Source: Myxococcales bacterium (lineage in GTDB: Bacteria > Myxococcota_A > Polyangia > Polyangiales > JAFGIB01). Taken from it: a stretch of DNA of 64,000 bases. The position numbers and the translations under genes were made by a program. The stretch is taken from positions 142,504-206,503 of the forward strand of contig JAOUOP010000004.1 in assembly GCA_029880325.1 (NCBI GenBank), written 5' to 3'. Positions 1 through 9,400 of the stretch are shown here, piece by piece; positions within the stretch are counted from its first letter, which is position 1, and each line of letters begins with the position of its first letter. The notes beneath the pieces were generated by a model that searched no databases, was not told the origin of the DNA, and saw only the letters and a program-made list of their open reading frames with translations.

Positions 1-372
1 GGCCTTGGTCTCGTTGGCCTCGAACATGTGCTCGATGGCGACGCTGCGGGCGACCAGTTCCTCCTCGCGCTTGAGCGCCTCCTGGAGCATCTGCTTCTGC
101 TTGTCCTTGGCGGACAAGAACTCCGCCTCGCGCTTGGCCAGCTCGTCCTTGCCGACCAGGGCGCCGGACTTGATCTGGGTCAGCAGCTCGTCGAGGTTCT
201 TGGCCTTGGGGGCGGCCGGGGCTGGCGCTGGGGCCGGGGCTGGAACCACCTCGGCGGCGGCGGGCGCTTTCGGGGCCCGGGCTTTCTTGCCTTTTTTCTG
301 GGCGCTCAAGGAAGCGGCCGGGGCGAGGACCAGCAGCAGGACGGCGGCGTATAGGCGGGTTGTAGTTGTCAT
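1..372 (-). CDS. Long ExbB/TolQ-type proton channel protein, N-terminal part only
   Basis: The reading frame starts at the ATG at 372 and runs off the left edge, giving the first 124 residues. It begins with a signal or membrane segment (about residues 7-23, rich in A, V and L), then an Ala/Pro/Lys-rich linker and a charged, probably coiled-coil stretch (about 58-124, with many E, K and Q). This arrangement is typical of the long ExbB subunit of TonB2-type systems, which has a periplasmic coiled coil before the MotA/TolQ/ExbB channel domain. The channel domain itself lies outside the window. The ATG overlaps the stop of the upstream DUF3450 gene (ATGA), so translation is probably coupled. Such systems energise outer-membrane receptors with the proton motive force. 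The family call rests on the N-terminal style and the neighbour only. Confidence 0.7.
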   Translation of the reverse strand, partial: MTTTTRLYAAVLLLVLAPAASLSAQKKGKKARAPKAPAAAEVVPAPAPAPAPAAPKAKNLDELLTQIKSGALVGKDELAKREAEFLSAKDKQKQMLQEALKREEELVARSVAIEHMFEANETKA

Positions 373-1193
373 TTCGCGGTCTCCGCCTTCACGAGTTCGG
401 CGCCCGCCACGGGCAGACGGATCAAACTGGGAGCCTCCTGCTTGCGCGCGATGCGCAGGGCCGAGGGCATCGAGGCCATCTCTTCTCGCGACAGGGGCTT
501 CCAGCCCTTGCTGGCCTTGTCCCAGCGCGCCGCTTCTTTGCCGTCCAGGGTGACGTAGATCAGGACGATACGGCCGATGCGCAGGTAGTCCACCGTGCGC
601 TTCTTCTGGCCCTCGCGCAATTCGCCGCGGTAGGCCTCGATGGTGCGGCCGTATTCGTTTTCGATCTGGTAGGCCTCCATCAGGCGGCGGAACTTCTCGG
701 AGTCCTCCACGTCGGCCCGACCCATCAGTTCGCGCAGGGTCTTGACGCGCTTTTCGCGCTCTTCGAGCAGGAAGGGCACGTCGAGTCCCACGAAGTTCTC
801 GAGGGAGTCGATCATGCGCAGCATCAGCGGCGTGATCTGGCGACCCACCACGGTGATGCCATCGATCTGCTCGCGCAGGGAGTCGAGTTCGCCCTGCTGG
901 GAGGCCAGTAGCGTACCTAGCTGTGCGTTGTAGATGTTGAGGGCTTCGATGCGCTTTTGGGTATTGCGGTACTGGTCGAGCAGGTCGCTGGTCTCACTGC
1001 TCAGCTTTTGAATCGCCACCTGCGAGGCCGCCGCCGCCTTGTTCTGCTTGGTGATGCGGTCGAGCTCGGCGTCGAGGTCTTCCTGGGCGGAGCCGCCACC
1101 CGGCGCCAGCGCCAACGCTGCGCAAAGCGCCGCCGCGCTCCCGAGCAGCGCGCGTTTGGCGCTGCGGTCTGGGCCCCAGGTATTTCGTCTCAT
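369..1193 (-). CDS. DUF3450 family periplasmic protein of a TonB2-type cluster
   Basis: 274 residues. A signal peptide with an alanine-rich core (about residues 13-37) is followed by long charged helices predicted as coiled coil, and a C-terminal part with the pattern R-IGR-VLIY-TLDG--AA-WD, which is characteristic of DUF3450. The family is usually found next to ExbB, ExbD and TonB genes, and its molecular role is not settled. I chose the ATG at 1193 because GGAG lies about ten bases upstream and the signal peptide then starts correctly; an in-frame ATG at 1229 would add 12 residues before the signal. The stop overlaps the start of the ExbB-like gene by four bases, so both belong to one operon leaving the window at the left. 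Confidence 0.85.
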   Translation of the reverse strand: MRRNTWGPDRSAKRALLGSAAALCAALALAPGGGSAQEDLDAELDRITKQNKAAAASQVAIQKLSSETSDLLDQYRNTQKRIEALNIYNAQLGTLLASQQGELDSLREQIDGITVVGRQITPLMLRMIDSLENFVGLDVPFLLEEREKRVKTLRELMGRADVEDSEKFRRLMEAYQIENEYGRTIEAYRGELREGQKKRTVDYLRIGRIVLIYVTLDGKEAARWDKASKGWKPLSREEMASMPSALRIARKQEAPSLIRLPVAGAELVKAETAK

Positions 1194-1725
1194 GGCCTTG
1201 CTCCGGTGGTGGTCTCGGGAAGCGAACATCGCATCGTCAATCCGTAGGTTGTGGCTGGCGAGTGCCGGCCCGCTCGCACCGGGATGGACCCTCGGCGCTG
1301 CTCGCAGCGCTTGTCGTCCGTCCCGGTCTCACCGACGCCTCGGCGCGTCGGCTGGATCGCCACCTCATTGCGGTGATCCGGTCTGCGGCTTACAGCGCGC
1401 GCCGCAAACCCCATCCGAGGATGGTGCGCGAGGTTAGGCGAATGACGGACAGACGATCAAGGGAAAGTATGGGCCTAAATTGAGGCAAAGTGCCGTGCGA
1501 TCGCAGCTATTTTTTGGCGATGGCTTTTTGAATTCGGTTTAAGAATGTCGAGTGGGGGAAGTACCTCACCAGCTTGCGAATACGCCTCCGATAAGTGTGC
1601 CAGTGGGCACTGTTGACGAGGGCTTCTTTGCGGTGGATCGTAGCGTTCGGCGAAACCGTCAGGGACCACTTCACAGAGCCTGCAGCTGCGCTACCTTCGG
1701 CGCCCGCCAGCGTGCTGGCCGCGGT
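1194..1725. other. Intergenic stretch without a recognised gene
   Basis: This region separates the leftward ExbB operon from the rightward hydroxylase gene, so it should contain promoters for both. It holds no convincing coding frame; open frames here have no family signature and overlap the hydroxylase antisense. A short hairpin (CGACGC/GCGTCG) lies near 1340. I see no tRNA and no clear -35/-10 pair. Confidence 0.4.
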
Positions 1726-2496
1726 ATGTCCATCGGTCGAAGCATGGGAGAGTCTCGATATACCGATCGTTTTCTCGAGGCCGTCGAGCGCTGGGATGGC
1801 AGCCTGCTGGGTCCCAGCCGTGAAAATCGCGGTGTCGAGGGCATTGCCGTGTTTCGCTCCGATTTCGTCGAGCGCTTCGTGGCCACGGCCCATCCCGCGT
1901 TGCCGGGCGTGGTCTGGGGGCCCGTGGTCTCGCTCTGCCTGTACCTGAGCGCCACGGCCGTCGATTCGGCGCTGCTGCCCATCGTCCTGCGCTTTGTGAC
2001 GGGGCTTTTACTGTGGACGCTCACCGAGTATCTGCTGCATCGCTTTCCCTTCCACCGGGCGCCGGGCTCGAGCCTCGAGAGCAAGATCCGCCAGTTCATG
2101 ATGCACGGCTACCACCACGAATTTCCCAACCACCGTCGGAGGCTCGTGGCCCCCCTGATCCTCAGCGTGCCCATCGCGGTGCCCCTCTTGATCCTTTACA
2201 TGGCGATCTTCGGAAGCCAGCACGCCCTTGCGTACTTCGCCGGCACGGTCAGCGGCTACATCGCCTACGACTGGATCCACTATTACACCCACCATTTCCG
2301 GCCCACGACGCGGCTGGGCAAGTTCCTTCGGCGCTACCACATGGAGCACCACTACAAGGACAGCGACTCGCACTTCGGCATCAGCTCGCCGCTTTGGGAC
2401 TGGGTCTTCGGCACTACAGGCACCGTGGGGCCCACCGATATCGAGCGCATGGGGGCCGGCATGGGCCCATCCTCCAGCACGCCGGATTCGGCTTGA
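1726..2496 (+). CDS. Fatty acid hydroxylase / sterol desaturase family membrane protein
   Basis: 256 residues from the ATG at 1726; a second ATG at 1744 is possible, and neither has a strong ribosome site. The protein carries the histidine clusters of the integral-membrane di-iron hydroxylase superfamily: HRFPFH, HGYHHEFPNH, HYYTHH and HMEHHYKDSDSHFG, interleaved with hydrophobic segments (two before the first cluster, two after HGYHH). The spacing and the -DWVFGT- ending match the FA2H/SCS7 branch, whose members 2-hydroxylate fatty acyl chains. Substrate and product here are inferred, not shown. The gene stands alone, followed after about 105 bases by asd on the same strand. Confidence 0.85.
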   Translation: MSIGRSMGESRYTDRFLEAVERWDGSLLGPSRENRGVEGIAVFRSDFVERFVATAHPALPGVVWGPVVSLCLYLSATAVDSALLPIVLRFVTGLLLWTLTEYLLHRFPFHRAPGSSLESKIRQFMMHGYHHEFPNHRRRLVAPLILSVPIAVPLLILYMAIFGSQHALAYFAGTVSGYIAYDWIHYYTHHFRPTTRLGKFLRRYHMEHHYKDSDSHFGISSPLWDWVFGTTGTVGPTDIERMGAGMGPSSSTPDSA

Positions 2497-2601
2497 CCCG
2501 CGCTGCGGTAGGTCGCAAAAGAGGGCCGCGGCCCAGGGGCCGCGTCGGATGCGGCGGGTGTCGTCGATGGGCACCCGGCCCCAGCTCAGCGAGTTTTGCT
2601 C

Positions 2602-3711
2602 ATGAAAGTAGGAATCATCGGTTGGCGCGGCATGGTGGGCTCGGTCTTGATCGAGCGCATGAAGGCGTGCGGTGATTTCGAGGGCCTGACGCCGACCTTC
2701 TTTTCGACATCGGCGGCCGGTGGCGAGGGACCCGAGGTCGACGGGCGTCGCTACCGTCTGGCCGATGCCTTCGATCTCGACGCCCTGGCCGACCAGGAGG
2801 CGCTGATCACCTGCCAGGGCGGTTCCTACACCCTCGATGTCCACCCCCGGCTGCGGGCTGCGGGCTGGCAAGGCTACTTCATCGACGCAGCGCGCGCGTT
2901 ACGCATGGAGCAGGACAGTGTGCTGATCCTGGACCCGGTCAATCGCCAGGTGATCGACCGGGGGCTCGAGGCGGGCCTGAAGACGTTCTGCGGTCCCAAC
3001 TGCACCGTGAGCCTCCTTTTGATGGCTCTCGATGGGCTCTTCGCCGGCGGACACGTCGAGTGGGTCAGCTCCATGACCTATCAGGCGGCCTCGGGTGGCG
3101 GCGCCAGGCACATGCGAGAGCTGGTGGCACAGATGGCCCAGGTCGGCGACGATGCTCGCGCGCTCTTGGCGGATCCGGCCAGCTCGGCGCTTCAGCTGGA
3201 TGCAAGCGTCAGCGCCACCCTGCGCAGCGAGGGCCTGCCGCGCGACAATTTCGGGGTGCCGCTGGCCGGCAGCTTGATCCCCTGGATCGACGCGCCGGTG
3301 GACGACGGCCAGACCCGCGAGGAGTGGAAGGCCCATGCCGAGGGCAATAAGATCCTGGGCAGCGATCGGGCGATCCCCTTCGACGGCCTGTGCGTGCGCG
3401 TGGGCGCCATGCGCTGCCACTCCCAGGGCGTGACCTTGAAGCTGAAGTCGGATTTGCCGCTCGACGAGATCCACGGGCTGCTGGGCGGGGCCAACGAGTG
3501 GGTGGACGTGGTCGAAAACAGCCGCGAGCCGAGCGAGCGACTGCTGAGCCCGGCGGCCATCAGCGGCAGCTTGAAGGTGGCCGTCGGCCGCGTGCGCAAG
3601 ATGCGCATGGGGCCCCAGTACCTGTCGCTCTTCACCGTGGGCGATCAGCTGCTGTGGGGTGCGGCCGAGCCCCTGCGCCGCATGTTGGCGATCCTGCGCG
3701 GTCAGCTCTGA
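2602..3711 (+). CDS. asd: Aspartate-semialdehyde dehydrogenase
   Basis: 369 residues, the normal length of the proteobacterial enzyme. It reduces aspartyl phosphate to aspartate semialdehyde with NADPH, the branch point to lysine/diaminopimelate, threonine and methionine. Visible motifs: N-terminal nucleotide-binding GWRGMVGS (residues 7-14), the catalytic cysteine in GPNCTVS (Cys134) and the subunit-contact/active-site stretch TYQAASGGGARHMREL. Start: ATG at 2602, preceded by GAG in a short leader. An upstream TTG at 2596 is less likely. lysA, further along the same pathway, is in this window at 44051-45349 on the other strand but is not clustered with asd. Confidence 0.97.
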   Translation: MKVGIIGWRGMVGSVLIERMKACGDFEGLTPTFFSTSAAGGEGPEVDGRRYRLADAFDLDALADQEALITCQGGSYTLDVHPRLRAAGWQGYFIDAARALRMEQDSVLILDPVNRQVIDRGLEAGLKTFCGPNCTVSLLLMALDGLFAGGHVEWVSSMTYQAASGGGARHMRELVAQMAQVGDDARALLADPASSALQLDASVSATLRSEGLPRDNFGVPLAGSLIPWIDAPVDDGQTREEWKAHAEGNKILGSDRAIPFDGLCVRVGAMRCHSQGVTLKLKSDLPLDEIHGLLGGANEWVDVVENSREPSERLLSPAAISGSLKVAVGRVRKMRMGPQYLSLFTVGDQLLWGAAEPLRRMLAILRGQL

Positions 3712-3740
3712 GGGCGGGCGCGGCCGCTTCGTAAGTCTTG

Positions 3741-3758
3741 TCGGCCGCCGGCGGCCGA
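3741..3758. repeat. Perfect 18-base palindrome after asd
   Basis: TCGGCCGCCGGCGGCCGA is fully self-complementary and lies 30 bases after the asd stop. It has no T-run, so it is not a classical intrinsic terminator. It may be a protein-binding palindrome or a hairpin that protects the 3' end. Confidence 0.4.
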
Positions 3759-3776
3759 TGGAAACTACCCGTTCGA

Positions 3777-3805
3777 ATGAGCGACCTCGAATTGTGGTCG
3801 CTCAT
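3777..3805 (+). promoter_or_regulatory. 10-bp stem-loop in the leader of the AIM24-family gene
   Basis: ATGAGCGACC (3777-3786) pairs perfectly with GGTCGCTCAT (3796-3805) around a nine-base loop. It ends 14 bases before the start codon, just ahead of the ribosome site GAAAGGA. The position suggests a 5' leader structure or an operator rather than a terminator, because no T-run follows. Confidence 0.45.
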
Positions 3806-3819
3806 CCATCGAAAGGACG

Positions 3820-4614
3820 ATGCCCATGCGATGCCACGAGGTCGACTACGAGATCATCGGTGATGACATGCAGCTGGTGGAGGTCGAACTCGACCCCGGC
3901 GAGACCGTGATCGCCGAAGCCGGCGCCATGAACTACATGGAAGAGGACATCGACTTCGAGAGCAAGATGGGGGATGGCTCCGAGCCCGAACAGGGCTTCT
4001 TCGGTCGGCTTTTTTCGGCGGGTAAGCGCGCCTTTACGGGTGAGTCGATCTTCATGACGCACTTCACCAATCGCGGGCAGGGCAAGCGGCGGGTGGCATT
4101 TGCGGCGCCCTATCCAGGGCACATTGTCGCCCTCGACATGGCCGCCATCGGGGAGCGCGTGCTGTGCCAGAAGGACGCTTTCCTGTGTGCCGCCCTGGGC
4201 ACCAAGGTTTCGATCGCGTTTAACCAAAAGTTGGGAGCTGGCTTTTTCGGTGGCGAGGGCTTCATCCTGCAGCAGCTCGAAGGCGATGGCATGGCCTTCG
4301 TGCACGCGGGCGGCACCATCGTGAAGAAGGAGCTGCGCGGCGAGCGGCTGCGTGTGGACACGGGCTGTCTGGTGGCATTCACGCCGGGGGTGCAGTACGA
4401 CATCGCGCGGGCCGGTAATCTCAAGAGCATGGTCTTCGGTGGCGAGGGGCTGTTTCTGGCTAGCCTGGAGGGGACGGGTACGGTGTGGCTGCAGAGCCTG
4501 CCCTTCTCGCGCCTGGCCGATCGCATCCTGGCCAACGCACCAGCGGCGGGGGGCGCGCGCACCGGTGAGGGGTCGGTCCTGGGCGGCCTGGGCGACTTCC
4601 TTGATGGTGACTGA
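3820..4614 (+). CDS. AIM24 / TIGR00266 family protein
   Basis: 264 residues. The sequence shows the family's beta-rich pattern: an N-terminal [20 protein letters not shown], a glycine-rich middle ([19 protein letters not shown]) and the late stretch [17 protein letters not shown] followed by [30 protein letters not shown]. The bacterial members are soluble, and their function is unknown; the yeast namesake is a mitochondrial inner-membrane protein. The ATG at 3820 follows GAAAGGACG; a second ATG at 3826 is possible. A strong hairpin precedes the gene, which appears to be transcribed alone. Confidence 0.9.
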   Translation: MPMRCHEVDYEIIGDDMQLVEVELDPGETVIAEAGAMNYMEEDIDFESKMGDGSEPEQGFFGRLFSAGKRAFTGESIFMTHFTNRGQGKRRVAFAAPYPGHIVALDMAAIGERVLCQKDAFLCAALGTKVSIAFNQKLGAGFFGGEGFILQQLEGDGMAFVHAGGTIVKKELRGERLRVDTGCLVAFTPGVQYDIARAGNLKSMVFGGEGLFLASLEGTGTVWLQSLPFSRLADRILANAPAAGGARTGEGSVLGGLGDFLDGD

Positions 4615-4759
4615 TGGTGACTGATAGTTGAGGAGTAAACCGAAGTTTCGGGACAAAATCCTGGAAAAACTAGAGCTTCGGTAGAGCCGAGCCCAGGGGC
4701 CTGTGCGGCCTTTCAAGGTGCTCTTTTTGCGGTGTACCATGTCCCAAGGTGAGGACGTT

Positions 4760-5143
4760 ATGGGCGTGCGGGACACCGAACATAAGGCGGGGCTTGGCGA
4801 GCCCGCTTCCGAAATTTCCAGGGCCTCGGAGCCCGGGGTGCTGATGAGCAATTGGCCCCCGGCTCTGACCGAGAGGGTGGTGGCGGAGGCCTTCGGCTTG
4901 GCCGACGGTTATGACGGCGATCCGCTGTGGGAGCGCTGGTATGAGCGCGCGCTCGACGAGGGAGTCGAAGACGAGCTGGCGAGCCTGGGGCGGACGCTGA
5001 TCCGCGAGGCCTGGAGTCAGCGCTGGGACAGCCGTCGCGCGGCCCTTTGCGGTTGGGCCGACGACGGCGAGCAGCTGCTGGAGCTGGCCCTGGAGCAGCC
5101 GTACCTGGCGGCCCGTCGCTGGCAGGGTCTGCTCGATTGTTGA
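4760..5143 (+). CDS. Small acidic protein of unknown function
   Basis: 127 residues, with no family I recognise. I chose the ATG at 4760 because GGTGAGG lies seven bases upstream; longer starts at 4703 or 4739 lack one. The C-terminal two thirds are rich in W, E, D, L and A (for example DPLWERWYERALDEGVEDEL) and look all-helical, with no signal peptide or membrane span. It ends 22 bases before the convergent end of the thiolase gene. Codon use looks like that of the neighbours, with G/C at third positions, which supports a real gene. Confidence 0.6.
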   Translation: MGVRDTEHKAGLGEPASEISRASEPGVLMSNWPPALTERVVAEAFGLADGYDGDPLWERWYERALDEGVEDELASLGRTLIREAWSQRWDSRRAALCGWADDGEQLLELALEQPYLAARRWQGLLDC

Positions 5144-5165
5144 GGCGCCGACTTCTGACTCGATG

Positions 5166-6371
5166 TCAGACCCGCTCGATGACCAGCGCGATGCCCTGGC
5201 CGACGCCGACGCACATGGTGCAAAGGGCGTAGCGGCCGTCGCGGCGCTCCAATTCGTGCAGGGCGGTGGTGATGAGGCGTGCGCCGCTCATGCCCAGTGG
5301 ATGACCCAGGGCGATGGCACCGCCGTTGGGGTTGACGCGGGCGTCGTCGTCGGCGAGGCCCAGCTCACGCAGCACCGCCAGCGATTGGGAGGCGAAGGCT
5401 TCGTTGAGCTCGATGCAGTCCATTTGCGCGAGCGAGAGGCCCAGGCGGGAAAGGAGCTTCTGGGAGGCGGGACTGGGGCCCATGCCCATGGTGCGCGGCT
5501 CGACGCCGGCGCTGGCCATGCCCAACACGCGCGCCCGGCGCTTGAGTCCGTGTTTGTCGGCGGCGGCCGCCGAGGCCAGGAGCAGGGCGCAGGCCCCGTC
5601 GTTGACGCCCGAGGCGTTGCCGGCGGTGACGCTGCCGCCCTCGCGGAACGGCGTCGGCAGCCGCGAGAGCTTTTCGAGCGTGGTGTCGGGGCGAGGGTGT
5701 TCGTCGCGGTCGACGACCAGCGGCTCGGCCTTGCGGCGGGGGATGCTCACCGCGACGATCTCTTCGGCCAGGTGCCCCGCTTCGATGGCGGCGGCCGCCT
5801 TGGCCTGGCTGTGGGCGGCGAAGGCGTCCTGATCGGCCCGCGAGATGCCGTATTGCTCGGCCACGTTTTCGCCGGTCTCGGGCATGGAGTCGACGCCGTA
5901 TTGCTTCTTTAACAGAGGGTTTACAAAGCGCCAGCCGATGGTGGTGTCGTAAACCTCGGCGCTGCGGCTGAAGGCGGCCTCGGCCTTGCCCATAACGAAG
6001 GGCGCGCGCGACATGGATTCGACGCCGCCGGCGATCAGCAGTTCGGCTTCGCCGGCCTTGATGGCGCGGGCGGCGATGCCGACGGCGTCCATGCCCGAGC
6101 CGCACAAGCGGTTGACGGTCGTGCCGGGCACTTTCACGGGCAGGCCCGCGAGCAGGCTGGCCATGCGTGCCACGTTGCGGTTGTCCTCACCGGCCTGGTT
6201 GGCGCAGCCGTAGATCACGTCCTCGACGGCGGCGAAGTCAACGCCAGGGTTTCTGCGTATCAGCTCGCGCATCGGAATGGCGGCCAGGTCGTCGGTGCGC
6301 ACGGGCGCGAGGGCGCCGCCGTAGCGCCCGATCGGGGTTCGGATGGCATCGCAGAGGAAAGCGTCGGTCAT
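5166..6371 (-). CDS. pcaF: Acetyl-CoA acyltransferase, 3-oxoadipyl-CoA thiolase type
   Basis: 401 residues. Thiolases cleave 3-oxoacyl-CoA with CoA, releasing acetyl-CoA. The nucleophilic cysteine is Cys90 in [11 protein letters not shown], the histidine lies in [14 protein letters not shown], and the second cysteine in [10 protein letters not shown]. The opening ([24 protein letters not shown]) is the pattern of PcaF/PaaJ enzymes, which act at the end of the protocatechuate or phenylacetate pathways, but a general beta-oxidation role cannot be excluded. The ATG at 6371 has an excellent AAGGAG six bases upstream. No other aromatic-degradation gene is nearby, so the symbol is tentative. Confidence 0.85.
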   Translation of the reverse strand: MTDAFLCDAIRTPIGRYGGALAPVRTDDLAAIPMRELIRRNPGVDFAAVEDVIYGCANQAGEDNRNVARMASLLAGLPVKVPGTTVNRLCGSGMDAVGIAARAIKAGEAELLIAGGVESMSRAPFVMGKAEAAFSRSAEVYDTTIGWRFVNPLLKKQYGVDSMPETGENVAEQYGISRADQDAFAAHSQAKAAAAIEAGHLAEEIVAVSIPRRKAEPLVVDRDEHPRPDTTLEKLSRLPTPFREGGSVTAGNASGVNDGACALLLASAAAADKHGLKRRARVLGMASAGVEPRTMGMGPSPASQKLLSRLGLSLAQMDCIELNEAFASQSLAVLRELGLADDDARVNPNGGAIALGHPLGMSGARLITTALHELERRDGRYALCTMCVGVGQGIALVIERV

Positions 6372-6470
6372 TGGGGACTCCTTCGGGTGGGGAAATGGCC
6401 GGCCGAACGTCCAGGATTGTGGGCGGCCTGACCTTTGCCGCCCCATGCCCTATCATACCCGCGGCGGACC

Positions 6471-9400
6471 ATGAGTATGCAGTCGCCCACCGGTCCTTCG
6501 CGCCCACGGGATTTTCAGGGAACTTCGCGTTTTCGCGTGCTGCATCGCCTGGGCGAGGGCAGCATGGGGGCGGTCTATCTGGCCCACGACCGCCAGCGCG
6601 GGGCGGTGGTGGCGCTCAAGACCCTGCGCCGCGTGGATGCCTCGAGCATCTACCGTTTCAAGCGCGAGTTCCGCTCGCTCTCGGACGTCGTCCATCCCAA
6701 TCTGGTGGTGCTCCACGATCTCTTCCACGAGGGGGAGCTGTGGTTTTTCACCATGGAATACGTCCAGGGAGAGAGCTTTCTGAGCCACGTGCTCGGGGGC
6801 GAGTCGGGGGCCGCGGCGGAGGACGTGCCGGAGGACACTGAGCGCGAGCTGGAGCGGGCCGGGCGTGGACCGGGCGACGAGGAGGATGACACCGTCGGCC
6901 AGGCCTATGGTAGTGAGCTGAGGCTGCCCAGTCCTGTCACCGACTATGGGCGCCTGGCCGACGTCCTGCTGCAGGTGGCGCGCGGGCTCATCGCGATCCA
7001 CGGCGCAGGCAAGCTGCATCGCGATCTGAAGAGCGACAACGTGATCGTGACCCAGGATGGGCGCGCCAAGGTGCTCGACTTCGGCATCATGATCGAGCGC
7101 GGCGGCGGCCCCCACGCCACGCTCGAGCTGGGGGTCATGGGAACTCCAGCATACATGTCTCCGGAGCAGGCCGCGGGCAAGCCGATTCAGGAGACGACCG
7201 ACTGGTATTCACTGGGAGTGATGCTCTTCGAGGCGCTTACCGGGCACGTGCCCTTTGATGGCACCTACCTGGAGGTGATGCAGCAGAAGCAGGCGATGGA
7301 TGCCCCTGCGCCCTCCGATCTGGTGACCGGCGTGCCGGGCTTCCTCGACGAGCTGTGCGTGCGATTGCTCAAGCGCAGCCCCCTCAAGCGCCCCGACGGT
7401 GCGGCCGTGATCCGCGCGCTGGAACAGGCGCGGCCGCCGTCGGTGCGGCCGTCGCTGTCGAGTATACCTCCCGATCCCGACGCGCCCTTCGTCGGTCGCG
7501 GCGATGAGCTGGCCGCCCTGCGTCGGCATCTGCTGGAAACCGATCGCGGCGGTCCCGTGCTCAGCTTCGTGCATGGCCCCAGTGGCATCGGCAAGACGAC
7601 GTTGGTCGAACGCTTTCTGGCCGAGCAGCGCGCGGGCAAGCGCGTGGTGAGCCTGCGCGGTCGCTGCTACGAGCGGGAAGCGGTTCCCTTCAAGGCCTTT
7701 GACAGCCTGATCGATTCGCTCAGCCGCTATTTGCGCAGGTTGCCGTCGATCGAGGCGGCCGAGACGCTGCCGCGCGACATCCAGGCGCTGGCGCAGCTCT
7801 TTCCGGTGCTCAAGCGCGTGGAGGTGGTGGCCGCGGCCCGGCGCCGCTCGTCGCTACCACCGGAGCGCAAGGAGCAGCGGCGCCGCGCGTTCATCGCCCT
7901 GCGCGAACTCTTCTGCCGCATCGCCGACCGCAGTCCGCTGATCGTCTTCATCGACGATCTGCACTGGGGCGACGTCGACAGCGCACGGCTGATGGCGGAG
8001 TTGGTCGAGGGGAGCGAGGCGCCGGCCATGTTGGTGGTGGCCACCTATCGCAGCGGCGATCGCGACAGCAGTCCGTGCCTGAAGCTGCTCTACGAGCGCC
8101 TGCGCGCCAACGAGTCGGTCGAGGTGCACGAACTGGGGCTTTCGCCGCTGGACGAGGCCGAGGGACGGGAGCTGGCACGGCGACTTTTGGGCAGCGACAT
8201 CCCGGTGGCCGTGGATGCGATCGCCCGGGAGTCCGGCGGCAGTCCGCACTTGGCTACCGAGCTGGCGCGTCACTTGATGCTCGGCCGCGACAGCGAGTCG
8301 GCTTCGGAGGATACCCAGCGCGGTGTGGTCACCTACGAGCGGGCTGTGATGCGGCGCATCGGTAGGCTTTCGCAGGATGCGCGCGTGGTTTTGGACCTGG
8401 TTTCGGTGGCCGGGCGTCCGGTGCCGGAGGACGGGTTGATGCTGCTGTCGAGCTTCGACCTCGACCTGCAGTCGGCGTTGGTGGAGCTGCGCGGGGCCAA
8501 GCTGATCCGCGGCGTGGGGCCCCACGCCCAGCGCGCGGTGGAGACCTATCACGATCGGGTGCGCGAGGCGGTGGTCGACGCCATGGACGACGCCACCCTC
8601 GAGCGCTGGCACCGGCGCATGGCGACCACGCTCGAGGCCTCGGGCTCCGAGGATCTCGAGGCCATCGTCGAGCACCTCATCGGTGCCAAGGACTTTCGGC
8701 GCGCCCAGGTTTACGCGATTCGCGCGGCAACCCAGGCGGCCCAGGCGTTGGCCTTCGACAAGGCCGCGCGGCTCTTTGGCATCGCCGTCGAGCACGATCG
8801 GGATGCGGGCTGGGGGCGCGAGCTGCTGATGCAATGGGGCGACTCCCTGGCCAATGCGGGCCACGGGCGTCAGGCCGCGGCGGTCTATCTGGACGCCGCC
8901 CGCTCGGCGCCGCCCGACGAGGTCGTGGTGCTGCGGCGCAAGGCGGGGCTGCAGCTGCTGTCCATCGGCGAGCGCGAGGAGGGCCTGCCGCTGGTGCAGG
9001 AGATGTTGGCCGAGTGGGGCCTGTGCCTGCCCGAAACTCTGGGGGCGAGCCTTTTGGAGGCCTCCGCCCTGCGCAAGCAGCTGCGGGTGCGCGGCCTTCG
9101 CCTCGATCGGGGGCCAAGCGACGAGGTCGATCCCGAGGCCCTGCGGCAGCTGGAGCAGATGTGGATGGTGACCTTCGCGGTGGTCGTCAACGAACTCGAT
9201 CGGGCGCTGCCCCTGTACGGGCACTACCTGATGCGGGCCTTGGAGGTCGGCGACAGGGGCCACATTGCGCGCGGTCTGGCCGGCTATCACGCCGCGGTCG
9301 ACGTGCCCCTGTCGCTGCTCGCCAACGAACCCGAACAGGGCGCGCTGAAGCTGGCCGAGTCGCTGCTGGCCGACGAGGAGAGCCCCGAGGCGTTGGCCCG

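Noticed and set aside
1194..1725. tRNA or small RNA gene
   Set aside because: No cloverleaf, TTCGA arm or conserved RNA pattern was found.
2497..2601. GC-rich inverted repeats (GGCCGCGGCC and neighbours) as terminator
   Set aside because: No T-run and imperfect pairing; may simply reflect composition.
4639..4682. ACCGAAG/CTTCGGT stem as terminator
   Set aside because: Seven pairs with a 30-base loop and no T-run; too weak.
7854..9290. Long antisense frames inside the kinase-ATPase gene
   Set aside because: High G/C at third positions opens antisense frames; none has a recognisable motif or ribosome site.
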